A stretch of 64,000 nucleotides of DNA from JBLNDJ01 sp050261515 (lineage in GTDB: Bacteria; Acidobacteriota; Terriglobia; Bryobacterales; Bryobacteraceae). Where the stretch lies: positions 62,001-126,000 of the forward strand of contig JBLNDJ010000021.1 in assembly GCA_050261515.1 (NCBI GenBank), written 5' to 3'. The notes under the pieces were generated by a model that saw nothing but the letters and a program-made list of their open reading frames with translations, did not search any database and was not told where the DNA came from. Shown here piece after piece: positions 1 through 8,490 of the stretch (the first letter of the stretch is position 1; every line of letters starts with the position of its first letter). The translations under genes and the position numbers were made by a program.

Positions 1-1895
1 TGGGCAGCAACACGGAATTCCTTACCGCCGATGGCGGCGGCGTTGTGCAGAACACGCTGCCGGTGCAGAACGGCTACGCCGCGGCCAACATCTTCATGGG
101 CGCCGCCAGCTTCCACCTGACGCCCGGCTTCGATGTCCGGCCGGCGTTCGCGTCCAAGTACGGCGGCTTCTACTCCCAGAACGACTGGCGCGTGAACTCG
201 AAGCTCACCGTCAACCTCGGCCTGCGCTATGAAATCCAGCCCGCGCCGACCGAGCGCTACGGGCGCTTCTCTTCGTTCGACACGACGGCCCAGAGCCCGT
301 TCGGCGGCGGTATCGGCGCCATCTACTTCCCGGGCAACGGCCACCTGTGGGATACCAGCTACCGCGACTTCGGCCCGCGCACGGGCTTCGCGTACAGCCT
401 GACGTCCAACACGGTGATCCGCGGCGGATACGGCATCGTTTACAATCCGACCAACACCGGCTTCGCCCCGGGCCCGTCGCGCTACGGCGCGCAGCCTTTC
501 ACCGACTCGGTGGTCCAGAACATGTACGGCACCTCGCCCAACGGCATGCCTGCCGGAACCATGGATACGGGCGCCACGGCGCAGGTCATCAAGCAGGTCG
601 GCGCGGTTCCCAACGCTCCGCAGCTTTACGGCACCACCAGCGGGTTCCCGCGTTTCAACCTGCACAACTACAAGAACGCCAGGGTCCACCAGTACAACCT
701 GGCGATCGAGACCCGGCTGAAGGACAACTGGTTCGTGTCCTTGATCTACGCCGGCAACTACGCCTCCAACCTCCCGAACTTCCGGGTGTTGTCGGATCCG
801 CAGTTCATCCCGGATGCCACGCTGGACTCCTGGCGCGATTCCTACATTGCGTCGAACGGCACCGATCCGGGCCAGATCCAGGTTCAGAACCCGCTGCAAC
901 CGGCCACGGGCGACCTGCTGCCGTTTAGCGGCGTGCTCGGCAACCGGACCATCTCGCAGCTCGTCGCCATGAGCGGCAACCCGCTGCTTACCACGCTGAA
1001 CGTTTCGAGCAGCATCGGCAGCGGTTACTACAACGCCCTCGAGTTCCACGTGAAGCACGCCTTTTCGAGCGGCTTCCTGCTGGACGCGCACTATACATGG
1101 TCCAAGGCCATGGCGAACGGAAGCGGCGACATGTGGGCGAACGCCTCGACCTACCTCCAAAACCCGGACCTGAAGGACATCGAGAAAGACTGGCACCTCG
1201 GGTACTTCGACACGACCCACCGTGTGGTGGCGACTTACATCTATTCGCTGCCGTTCGGCAGAGGCCAGCGGTACGACATGAAGAACGCCATCGGCCGCAC
1301 GCTCATCTCGGGCTGGCGGATCGGCGGCGTCACGAACCTTCAGAGCGGCTTCCCGCTGCCGATCACCCTGGGTGGCGGCACCGGTTCGCTGAACCATCTG
1401 CCCAACCGGGTTTCCGGCGTGCCTGTGGAACTGCCGAAGTCGTTCCAGCATTTCTACGACGGCAAGACGCAGGTCACGCTTCCGGGGAGCAACCGCACCA
1501 TCACTCCGTGCAACGGGTGCTACATGAAGTTCAACCCGGATGCCTTCTCGATGAGCATGGTCACGCTCGCCAACGGCCGCGTGGTCCCGAATCCCTACTG
1601 GTATGGGAATTCGGCGCTGACCTACAACGACGTCCGCGGGCCGGGACGCAACAACACCGATCTGAATCTTTCGCGCACGTTCCACATTACGGAGTCGAAG
1701 ACCATCGACTTCATCGCCAACGTGTCGAACGCGTTCAACCACCTCCAGTTGTCGCCGAACTCGAGGTTGGATGTCGGCGGCGTGAACACCTCCGACTCTC
1801 CGGGTTCGGTCACCAACCTGACCCTGAGCGGCAACAACGGCACCAACGCGTACGAACCGCGGCAGGTCGAGCTGAAGCTCCGCTTCCAGTTCTGA
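1..1895 (+). CDS. TonB-dependent receptor (Oar-like), C-terminal part, 5' truncated by window edge
   Basis: The reading frame is open from the first bases of the window, so this is the 3' part of a longer gene; the GTG at 45 is only the first possible start codon in the window. About 630 residues are visible. They show alternating aromatic and polar strands, NDWRV-type and NLGLRYE-type barrel signatures, and a terminal phenylalanine (LKLRFQF), as expected of an outer-membrane beta barrel. The pattern matches the barrel of the full-length receptor at 31.8-35.5 kb. In Acidobacteria such Oar/CarboxypepD_reg proteins are numerous and thought to import or bind polymers; the substrate here is unknown. 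A strong hairpin follows the stop codon. Confidence 0.85.
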   Translation, partial: GSNTEFLTADGGGVVQNTLPVQNGYAAANIFMGAASFHLTPGFDVRPAFASKYGGFYSQNDWRVNSKLTVNLGLRYEIQPAPTERYGRFSSFDTTAQSPFGGGIGAIYFPGNGHLWDTSYRDFGPRTGFAYSLTSNTVIRGGYGIVYNPTNTGFAPGPSRYGAQPFTDSVVQNMYGTSPNGMPAGTMDTGATAQVIKQVGAVPNAPQLYGTTSGFPRFNLHNYKNARVHQYNLAIETRLKDNWFVSLIYAGNYASNLPNFRVLSDPQFIPDATLDSWRDSYIASNGTDPGQIQVQNPLQPATGDLLPFSGVLGNRTISQLVAMSGNPLLTTLNVSSSIGSGYYNALEFHVKHAFSSGFLLDAHYTWSKAMANGSGDMWANASTYLQNPDLKDIEKDWHLGYFDTTHRVVATYIYSLPFGRGQRYDMKNAIGRTLISGWRIGGVTNLQSGFPLPITLGGGTGSLNHLPNRVSGVPVELPKSFQHFYDGKTQVTLPGSNRTITPCNGCYMKFNPDAFSMSMVTLANGRVVPNPYWYGNSALTYNDVRGPGRNNTDLNLSRTFHITESKTIDFIANVSNAFNHLQLSPNSRLDVGGVNTSDSPGSVTNLTLSGNNGTNAYEPRQVELKLRFQF

Positions 1896-1918
1896 TCCGG
1901 GCCGTGTAGCTGAAGCGA

Positions 1919-1960
1919 TAGCCCACAGTCCTTCGTTCTTTCCACGGGGACTGTGGGCTA
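1919..1960 (+). terminator. Perfect 13-bp hairpin after the receptor gene
   Basis: Arms 1919-1931 and 1948-1960 are perfectly complementary over 13 bp with a 16-nt loop, 24 nt after the receptor stop. No clear T-run follows, so it could be a Rho-independent-like terminator or a processing/attenuation hairpin. Its right arm contains the GTG start of the next gene if translation begins at 1953. Confidence 0.5.
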
Positions 1961-3131
1961 TAAAATTCTAAGAATGCCCTTCCCACTGGTCGCGCTGTTG
2001 CTCCTGTCCCAGACGGCCGCGCCTCCCCCTCCGAATCCGCAGCGATACGAGAAACTCACCGCGCAGGTCGATACAGCCATCCGCGAGCGCCGCAACCTCG
2101 ACGCCCTGGGCATGCTCGACAAAGCCCTCAAAGCGGACCCGAAATGGCAGCAGGGCTGGTGGCTCCTGGGTTCCCTGCTTTACGACATGGGCGACTACGC
2201 GGCGGCGCGGCCCGCGCTCGAGCGGCTCGCCGGCATGGACCCGAAGGCCGGCGCCCCCTGGGCGCTGCTCGGGCTGTGCGAGTTCGAGATGAAGGACTAC
2301 GGCCTCGCCTTGCAGCACCTCCAGCGCGGCGACGCGTTCGGCTTTCCCGCCGCACTCGGCCTGCTTGATGTGGTGCGCTATCACGAAGCGCTGCTGCTGA
2401 TCCTCCAGGAAAAGTACGAGCCCGCGCTGGTCCTGCTCGACCGGCTGATTCGCCAGGGCAAGGACACCGAGGAGCTGGCGCTGGCCGAGGCGCTGGCGGC
2501 GCTGCGGCTTCCGATTCTGCCTTCGACGCTCGTTCAGGCCGCGGGCGAGGAGCGCATGCGAATGATCCGCCGCGTGGCCGAGGCGCAGCGGGCCATGGCC
2601 CACGAGAAGATGACCGAGGCCATCGCGATGTACAAGAACCTGGTCGCGGCCTACCCGCGCGTCCCGAACCTGCACCTCTCCTATGCGGCGCTGCTCTCGC
2701 AGATGCGCGACCGTCCCGGCGCCGAGGCGCAGTTGCGGGAAGAGCTTAAGGTGGATCCGCGCAACGTGGCGGCGCTCCTGAAGCTCGCGACGCTGCTCGA
2801 GCCCGATTCGCCGGAGGAAGCCGCGAAGCTCGCCGGGCAGGCCGTGAAGCTCGATCCGAAATCGTTCAAGACGCATTTCTCGCTCGGGCGCGCGCTGCTG
2901 AAGCTCGATAAGCCGGCCGAAAGCGCGAAGGAACTGGAGATCAGCCGCGACCTGGCGCCCTCGAGCTCCATGGTGCGCTTCGAGCTGGTCAAGGCTTACA
3001 TGGCGCTCGGCAAGTCCGCCGACGCCGACCGCGAAACGAAAATGTTCAAACGCCTGCGAGCCGCCGAGGAGCAGTTCAGGAAATCCGGCCAGGTTCCGGC
3101 GTCGTACTTCGAGCCCGAAACACGCCCATGA
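1953..3131 (+). CDS. Secreted tetratricopeptide-repeat protein
   Basis: A 392-residue protein. The N-terminus (KILRMPFPLVALLLLSQTAA) looks like a signal peptide, so export to the periplasm or outer membrane is likely. The rest is helical TPR repeats: several copies of the A-x-x-x-L-x-x-G/A pattern at about residues 20-140 and 200-350, with a less regular middle. GTG at 1953 keeps the positively charged signal-peptide n-region; ATG at 1974 is the alternative and would lose it. It sits between a TonB-type receptor and a glycoside hydrolase and overlaps the latter by ATGA, so it is probably co-expressed with the hydrolase as a scaffold or adaptor. The exact role is not visible. Confidence 0.8.
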   Translation: MGYKILRMPFPLVALLLLSQTAAPPPPNPQRYEKLTAQVDTAIRERRNLDALGMLDKALKADPKWQQGWWLLGSLLYDMGDYAAARPALERLAGMDPKAGAPWALLGLCEFEMKDYGLALQHLQRGDAFGFPAALGLLDVVRYHEALLLILQEKYEPALVLLDRLIRQGKDTEELALAEALAALRLPILPSTLVQAAGEERMRMIRRVAEAQRAMAHEKMTEAIAMYKNLVAAYPRVPNLHLSYAALLSQMRDRPGAEAQLREELKVDPRNVAALLKLATLLEPDSPEEAAKLAGQAVKLDPKSFKTHFSLGRALLKLDKPAESAKELEISRDLAPSSSMVRFELVKAYMALGKSADADRETKMFKRLRAAEEQFRKSGQVPASYFEPETRP

Positions 3132-5263
3132 ACCGAACTGCATTTTTGTGGATGATGCTGCTGCCCGTCTGCGCGGGCGCTGCCGTGTGGTCGCACCAGA
3201 GCCGCGGCTATACGTTGAAGTGGGACGTGAGTGCGGATGCCGCGCGCGTCGTGCAGGACGGCTCGGGCAAGCCCGTGTGGCAGGGGCCTCTGCTGCCCGC
3301 GTTCTGGCTACAGCTCGCCGACGGGACGAAACGCTTCGTCAAGGCCGAGGCGGCCTCCGAGCCTGCCGCGGGCGCGCTGGCGCTGCGGCTCGCCGATCTC
3401 GGCACGGGCGAACTGCGCTTCCGCGCCGAGCCGTGGGGCGTCCGGTTCGAGCAGTTGCGCGTCACGTGGAATGCGGCGCCGCCCGCGATCATCGGGCTCT
3501 ACTACGGCGCCGCGCCGCTCACGGACGAGCAGCGCACCATCGTCCCGTCGCTCGACCTGCCCTTCTGGCCGGCCTGGGGCTACGAAGGGTTCTCGATCCC
3601 GAGCGCGAAGGGCGGGCCGGTCCAGAGCTTCTTCCGCAACTGGGACCTCGGCCATGCGACGATTCCGCTCGGCAGTTTCGGCCCGTCGCTCGGCACGCCG
3701 TACGCCGCCGCGTATCCGCGCCCGCTGTTCAGCGCGGCCCTGGGCGGCGCCGCGGGTTGGGTCGCGATCGGGCCCGGCAGCATCCCCGATGCGGCGCTGA
3801 CGTTCGAGATCCGCGCGACGCTCGGCTCGCTGCATTACCTGTACCGGGAAGATCTCTGGGGCGCGCCCGCCGGCGCGACGCGCGTTTGGAGCGAGCCGCT
3901 CCGCCTGGCCTGGGCGCCCGCGGCCTGGGACGCCTACCATGAGCTGTTCGCCTCCTTCGGCCCGGTGAAACCCGCCGCGCCCCTTCACCAGCGCAGCCAC
4001 TGGAACACCTGGGGCAACTTCAAGGAGAGGCACTTCGACCTGCGCCTGGAAGCCGACCGGGCGGCCGGCATGGGCACGAGCCTGCTCGTCATCGACGACG
4101 GCTGGGAATCCGCCAACGGAAGTGGCATCCCCGACTTGAAGCGCTACCCGAATTTCGCCGCCGACCTCGACTACATCCGCTCGAAAGGGCTTGAAATCGG
4201 CTTCTGGCTGACCGCCGGCTGGGTGGTTGACGTGGATGCCGCGGGCCTCACGCGCGACGATCTGCTGGTGGGCAAGGACGGCCGCCCGCGCCGCGCCGCC
4301 TGGAACATGGCGCCCGATTCGCTCGCCGGCTCGAAGCTCTGCCTCGACCCCAGTTCGCCGCGCACGCGCGAATTTCTGCGCACCCGCGTGCAGCGCATCA
4401 TGCGCAACTACAACCCGCAGGTGCTCAAGCTGGACTTCGGCTACGGACTGCCGGGCCCGGACGTTTCGGCGCCGCGCAATCCCGAGTTCCGCGGCGAGCG
4501 GCTGGCCGTCGAACTGCTCAAAATCACCGCGCAGGCGGCGCGCGAGGTGAACCCGGACGTCACGATTCAGTATTACGGCATCCATCCGCTGATGCGCCCC
4601 GTGACTGACGTCGTCGCGCTCGACGACCTGGGCGACGCGGGCGGCTACGAGGCGGAAGCGCACAACCAGTGGTCCGTTTGGTCGGCGCTCGCGGCGGCGC
4701 ACGGCGTGGCCATCATGGCGTCGAGCGGATACGATTGGAAGGCCGATTCCGAGGTCCTGCTCGATACGGCCGTTATCGGCGCGCCCGGCGCGGTGCTCCC
4801 CACGGCGGGGCCCAAGCTCGACCCGCAACAGGTCGCGCGGCGCAAGGCCCTGGCGCGCTGGTATCGCCGCACAACGGGGTGGGAGCCGCTCTGGTTGAAC
4901 TCCGAGAAAGGCGCGCTCGGCGCTGAGCCGCGCATGCGCTGCTTCGGACGCATGGAGAACGGCGCGCTCACCGCGCTCGCGCTGCGCAACGAGAAGCCGG
5001 ACGCCGCCGGGCCCCTGCGGGGCATGCAGTGGGAAGGCCGCTGGGCGCTGATCTCGCAGGATGCGGCGAGCATCTTCGACACGCGCCGGCTGGCGCTGGT
5101 TCCGTTCGACGGCGGATCCATCGAAGTGCCGCTCGCGGCCCGGCCGCGGCGCGTGCTGGCCCTGCGGGACGGTCGCGAGGAACCTTACGAGGGCTGGAGC
5201 TACACCGGAGGCACGCTGCGGCTCGAGGCGTCCCGGGAAAGCGGGTTCGCCGTCGAGCGCTGA
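3128..5263 (+). CDS. Secreted alpha-galactosidase-like glycoside hydrolase (clan GH-D, GH36/GH27 type)
   Basis: A 711-residue exported enzyme; the signal peptide is about residues 1-19. After an N-terminal beta domain, the barrel begins near residue 290 with HWNTWGNF. It carries the IDDGW motif at about 322-326 and the LKLDFGYG strand, whose Asp near 436 fits the clan GH-D nucleophile. A DDLGD motif near residue 500 is the likely acid/base region. These features match melibiase-type retaining enzymes that release terminal alpha-galactosyl residues; the exact substrate cannot be read from sequence. The start overlaps the preceding TPR gene stop (ATGA). The 3' end overlaps the end of the convergent beta-galactosidase-like gene by 64 bp. 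Confidence 0.82.
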   Translation: MNRTAFLWMMLLPVCAGAAVWSHQSRGYTLKWDVSADAARVVQDGSGKPVWQGPLLPAFWLQLADGTKRFVKAEAASEPAAGALALRLADLGTGELRFRAEPWGVRFEQLRVTWNAAPPAIIGLYYGAAPLTDEQRTIVPSLDLPFWPAWGYEGFSIPSAKGGPVQSFFRNWDLGHATIPLGSFGPSLGTPYAAAYPRPLFSAALGGAAGWVAIGPGSIPDAALTFEIRATLGSLHYLYREDLWGAPAGATRVWSEPLRLAWAPAAWDAYHELFASFGPVKPAAPLHQRSHWNTWGNFKERHFDLRLEADRAAGMGTSLLVIDDGWESANGSGIPDLKRYPNFAADLDYIRSKGLEIGFWLTAGWVVDVDAAGLTRDDLLVGKDGRPRRAAWNMAPDSLAGSKLCLDPSSPRTREFLRTRVQRIMRNYNPQVLKLDFGYGLPGPDVSAPRNPEFRGERLAVELLKITAQAAREVNPDVTIQYYGIHPLMRPVTDVVALDDLGDAGGYEAEAHNQWSVWSALAAAHGVAIMASSGYDWKADSEVLLDTAVIGAPGAVLPTAGPKLDPQQVARRKALARWYRRTTGWEPLWLNSEKGALGAEPRMRCFGRMENGALTALALRNEKPDAAGPLRGMQWEGRWALISQDAASIFDTRRLALVPFDGGSIEVPLAARPRRVLALRDGREEPYEGWSYTGGTLRLEASRESGFAVER

Positions 5264-6702
5264 TACAGCTTCACCCTGCGGATGTCGAGCGAGCGCTCGC
5301 CGAGCGTGATGAGGTTGCCGTGCGCGCTCTCGTCGCCGTTGAGCCTGCGGCCCGCGATCCACCGGCCGTTCTCGAAGCGGCCTTCGTCGATCGTGCCGAT
5401 GCGCGCGGCGCCCTCCAGCGTGACCTCGAGTCCCGAGCCGATGAAAAGCAGCTCATCCGGCGCGAGCGAGACGATCAGGGCATGGCCCGGCTTGCGCACG
5501 TTCATCGAGTAGCCGGCGAACGAGATTTTCGTCTCGTGCGGGGCGACCGCGGTCTTCTCGCTCCGCGCGAGCAGCGATGACATGCCGCCGAGAATCCGGT
5601 AGGCCTCCGCCAGCGGGTCGTCCTGCTTGAGATCTTCGATCCCGAACGGCGAATAGCCGAGCGCGTTGTGCCGCCCGAGCGCCCAGAACAGGTTCGCGAC
5701 CAACGCGCGCGCCTCCGGAATGAAAAGCGGGTTGCCCGATCGCGTGTAGCTCTCGCAGACGCCGCGGAAGTCGTCGATGTAGATGTCGGGCGCGAACAGG
5801 TCGATGTTCGGCGCGGCCGCGCGCCAGACGTCCATCACGCGCGCCACCGGCCCCCCGCTCGGATACTGCCCCGGGAGGTCCTGGCCGGGCTGCGGACCCA
5901 GCCACGCGTTCACGTACATCGGCAGCGGCAGCTCCGCCTTGCCCGCCCCCGCGACCTTGTTGACGTAGCGCCCGAGGTGCCACGCCATGAAAATCTCCTC
6001 CGCGCGCGGCCCGTCGCCGAAAACTTCGCGCCACGTTCCTTTCTGTCCCGCCTTGAGCAGCGGCACGGGCACGGGCGCCGCCCACGCGGCCTCGGCGAGC
6101 GGCGAGCGGTCGCGGCTGTCGCCGAGCAGGCCGGTCTCGTTTTCCACCTGCATCATGATGACCGTGTGGTCTGGGTCGGTCTCGCGTATGTGTCGCATCA
6201 GCGCGCGAAACGCGCGCGCGTCCGCCGCGGCCGATTCCGCGCCGAAGGGGCTCAGCGATTCCTGCGGCAGTCCCATGAAACTGGGCGAGCCGTTGCGCGT
6301 GCTCATGAGCGGGAACCGCTTCGGGTCCTTCTTCACCCAGAGCGGCACGTAGCTCGACGCCGCGTTCTTCCAGCTTCCGAACCAGATCAGCACCAGCCTC
6401 AGGTTCCGCCGCCGCGCCTCGGCGATCTGCGAATCGACCAGCGTGAAGTCGAACGTTCCTTCGGCGGGTTCGAGCAGTTCCCAGGAAACCGTTCCGATCA
6501 CCGTGTTCAGGTGCATCGCCTGGAGCTTGTCCCAGATGGGACGCATGTACTCGACGCTCGACGCGCTCGAATTGTGCAGCTCGCCGGCGAGCATCACGAA
6601 CGGCTCGCCGCCGACGATCAACTGCGATTTCACGAGCCGCGGGATGTCCTCGCTGGCCGCGATCGACGCGCCCAGCGCCAGAAGCAAAAATGTGCGGAGC
6701 AT
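5200..6702 (-). CDS. Secreted beta-galactosidase-like hydrolase (GH35/GH42 type, DUF5597-like C-terminus)
   Basis: A 500-residue protein with a short signal peptide (residues 1-16). It has the GELHNSS and VSWELLEPAEGTFDF strands typical of GH35/GH42 barrels. QVENE at about 185-189 fits the acid/base motif of these families, and a second Glu is in the strand FIPEAR (about residue 330), the likely nucleophile. The C-terminal 120 residues resemble the beta-sandwich seen in Caulobacter/Xanthomonas-type beta-galactosidases (DUF5597-like). It likely releases terminal beta-linked galactose in the periplasm. One base separates it from the upstream Gfo/Idh/MocA gene on the same strand, so the two probably form an operon. 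The last 64 bp are antisense to the end of the alpha-galactosidase-like gene. Confidence 0.8.
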   Translation of the reverse strand: MLRTFLLLALGASIAASEDIPRLVKSQLIVGGEPFVMLAGELHNSSASSVEYMRPIWDKLQAMHLNTVIGTVSWELLEPAEGTFDFTLVDSQIAEARRRNLRLVLIWFGSWKNAASSYVPLWVKKDPKRFPLMSTRNGSPSFMGLPQESLSPFGAESAAADARAFRALMRHIRETDPDHTVIMMQVENETGLLGDSRDRSPLAEAAWAAPVPVPLLKAGQKGTWREVFGDGPRAEEIFMAWHLGRYVNKVAGAGKAELPLPMYVNAWLGPQPGQDLPGQYPSGGPVARVMDVWRAAAPNIDLFAPDIYIDDFRGVCESYTRSGNPLFIPEARALVANLFWALGRHNALGYSPFGIEDLKQDDPLAEAYRILGGMSSLLARSEKTAVAPHETKISFAGYSMNVRKPGHALIVSLAPDELLFIGSGLEVTLEGAARIGTIDEGRFENGRWIAGRRLNGDESAHGNLITLGERSLDIRRVKLYQRSTANPLSRDASSRSVPPV

Positions 6703-6703
6703 G

Positions 6704-7978
6704 TTACAGCAGCTTCGTCACGCCGGGCGTGAACACGGGGTATATGCCGTTCGCATCCGGCTTCACGGGCGCATCCATATCGGCGCGCACCGTCTCCGGC
6801 GCCGGGCCGAGGCAGTAATCCGAGCCCGCGATCTGGTCCCACGTGACTTCCTTGCCCGAGTAGCAACTGAACTGGCCCATCAGCCCGATCAGCGTGCTGC
6901 GCACCATGTAATCGCCGTTGTTCACCGTGCGGCCCGCGCGGATGGCGCCGAACAACACTTCGTGCTCGAGGTCGTACGCATCGTTCTTGTTCTTCGAGCC
7001 GTCGAACTGCCAGTTCGTCTCGCCCTCGATGCGGCACTGGACGATGTTGCAGCGTCCCTTGGTGCCGAGCAGAATGCTCGAGACCTCGTTGTAGCACTCG
7101 GGAATCGTGCGGCAGAACGCGTACATCCGCACGCCGTTCGCGAATTCGTAGACCACCGAATGGTGATCGAACACGCTGCCGTAGATCTCGCCGTGCAGCG
7201 TCGAGCGGCCGCCGAGGCCGTGCGCCTTGACGGGCGCCTGGTCGCGCATGGCCCAACTGGCGCGGTCCACGTTGTGAATGAGCGACTGCGGCACGTCGTC
7301 GCCCGAAAGCCAGTGGAAGTGATACTGGTTGCTCGCCTGCCACTCGACCTCGGTCAAGCCGGCCTTGCGCGGATAGAGCACGTAGGGCGGCCGCAGGAAA
7401 TTCTCCTCGATCGCCACAATGTCGCCGATAGCGCCGTCGTGTACGCGGCGGATCGTCTCCTGGTAGCCCGGATGGTGCCTGCTGTGCAGCCCCGAGAGCA
7501 CGCACAGGTTCTTGCGCCGCGCCTCCTCGACCGCCGCCCGCACCATGCGGATGCCGGCCGGGTCGATCGCGTGCGGCTTCTCGACGAAGACGTGTTTGCC
7601 GGCGCGGATCGCCGCCGCCAGGTGAAGCGGATGAAACTTCGCGGCGTTAGCGATGAGGACGACGTCCACGCTTTCGATGACGCTCTTGTAGCCTTCGAAG
7701 CCCGAGAAGCAGTGCGCGTCATCGACGGCCACCTGCTTGGGCGACTGCCCGCTGAGCGTCTTGCGCGCTTCGGCCACGCGTTCGGGCAGAATGTCCGTCA
7801 GGGCCACGAGCCGCACCGACGGATGCGCGTGCATCGCGTTGAGCGCGGCGGCCGTCCCGCGCCCGCCGCAGCCGACCACGCCGATGCGGATCGCGTCGCT
7901 CCCGGCGGCGAAAACCGACGGCAGCGCCATGCCGCCCAAAACCGAACTCTTCAGGAAACCGCGCCGTGTGTCGTCCAT
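6704..7978 (-). CDS. Tat-exported Gfo/Idh/MocA-family oxidoreductase
   Basis: About 424 residues. The N-terminus carries a twin-arginine signal (DDTRRGFLKSS), followed by the Rossmann motif GVVGCGGRG. EKPHAIDP matches the conserved EKP active-site motif of NAD(P)-dependent sugar and inositol dehydrogenases, and a Gfo/Idh C-terminal domain completes it. Export with a bound nucleotide cofactor is typical for this acidobacterial/planctomycete subfamily. ATG at 7978 is chosen; an in-frame TTG at 7990 would add four residues. It lies immediately upstream of the beta-galactosidase-like gene, which suggests oxidation or rearrangement of a galactose-containing sugar. Substrate is unknown. Confidence 0.85.
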   Translation of the reverse strand: MDDTRRGFLKSSVLGGMALPSVFAAGSDAIRIGVVGCGGRGTAAALNAMHAHPSVRLVALTDILPERVAEARKTLSGQSPKQVAVDDAHCFSGFEGYKSVIESVDVVLIANAAKFHPLHLAAAIRAGKHVFVEKPHAIDPAGIRMVRAAVEEARRKNLCVLSGLHSRHHPGYQETIRRVHDGAIGDIVAIEENFLRPPYVLYPRKAGLTEVEWQASNQYHFHWLSGDDVPQSLIHNVDRASWAMRDQAPVKAHGLGGRSTLHGEIYGSVFDHHSVVYEFANGVRMYAFCRTIPECYNEVSSILLGTKGRCNIVQCRIEGETNWQFDGSKNKNDAYDLEHEVLFGAIRAGRTVNNGDYMVRSTLIGLMGQFSCYSGKEVTWDQIAGSDYCLGPAPETVRADMDAPVKPDANGIYPVFTPGVTKLL

Positions 7979-8090
7979 ATCGTCAAACAATGTATCAGAG
8001 ACGTATGATCCACGCGTTCGCCGCCGGATTCCGCGCCGCCCGGACCGGCAATACGCCTCTGCCGCCGGAGTAACTCTCGAAAGTTGCGAA

Positions 8091-8108
8091 TATTCGCTAA
8101 ATCGAATA
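8091..8108. promoter_or_regulatory. Candidate ArsR-type operator (TATTCG-N6-CGAATA)
   Basis: A perfect 6-6-6 inverted repeat, TATTCG ctaaat CGAATA, lies 10 bp before the ATG of the ArsR-type gene. It overlaps a second palindrome, GCGAATATTCGC (8086-8097). AT-rich dyads of this shape are typical targets of ArsR/SmtB dimers, so autoregulation is a reasonable inference. Confidence 0.5.
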
Positions 8109-8118
8109 CTCTAATATC

Positions 8119-8490
8119 ATGCAGAGCGCCCTGAGGTCGTTCAAAGCCAGCATCTTCCAGGCGCTCGCACACCCCAGCCGCATCGCGATCGTCGAAGCCC
8201 TGCGCAACGGCGAACTCTCGGCCGGCGCGATCCAGGAACTCGTCGGACTCGAACAGGCGAACCTCTCCCAGCACCTCGCCGTCCTCCGAAGCCGCCAGAT
8301 CATCGTGAACCGTAAGGAAGGCAACCAGGTGTTCTACTCGCTCCGCGACCCGATGCTCATCTCGGTCCTGGACATCCTCCGGCGCTATTTCCAGGCGCAT
8401 CTTTCCGAGGCGGTCACCATGCTCGGTGAAGTGGAAGCGGAAGCGCATGCGGAGGCGGCGCCTGGGCGAGCCAAGAAGGTCCGCCGTTGA
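8119..8490 (+). CDS. ArsR-family winged-helix transcriptional regulator
   Basis: A 123-residue protein with the classical ArsR layout: a helical N-terminus (SIFQALAHPSRIAIVEAL), a helix-turn-helix (LVGLEQANLSQHLAVLRSRQII, about residues 38-60) and a beta wing (NRKEGNQVFYSLRD). No CVC metal-binding motif or obvious metal-ligand set is visible, so the signal is probably not arsenite-like. A short Ala/Glu-rich tail follows. Its stop overlaps the TTG start of the next gene (8487), which makes it the translationally coupled first gene of the hydrogenase-4-like operon. Dyads directly upstream suggest that it represses itself and the operon. Confidence 0.85.
   Translation: MQSALRSFKASIFQALAHPSRIAIVEALRNGELSAGAIQELVGLEQANLSQHLAVLRSRQIIVNRKEGNQVFYSLRDPMLISVLDILRRYFQAHLSEAVTMLGEVEAEAHAEAAPGRAKKVRR

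Noticed and set aside
3308..5362. A 684-codon minus-strand open frame
   Set aside because: Antisense shadow of the alpha-galactosidase-like gene, which has catalytic motifs.
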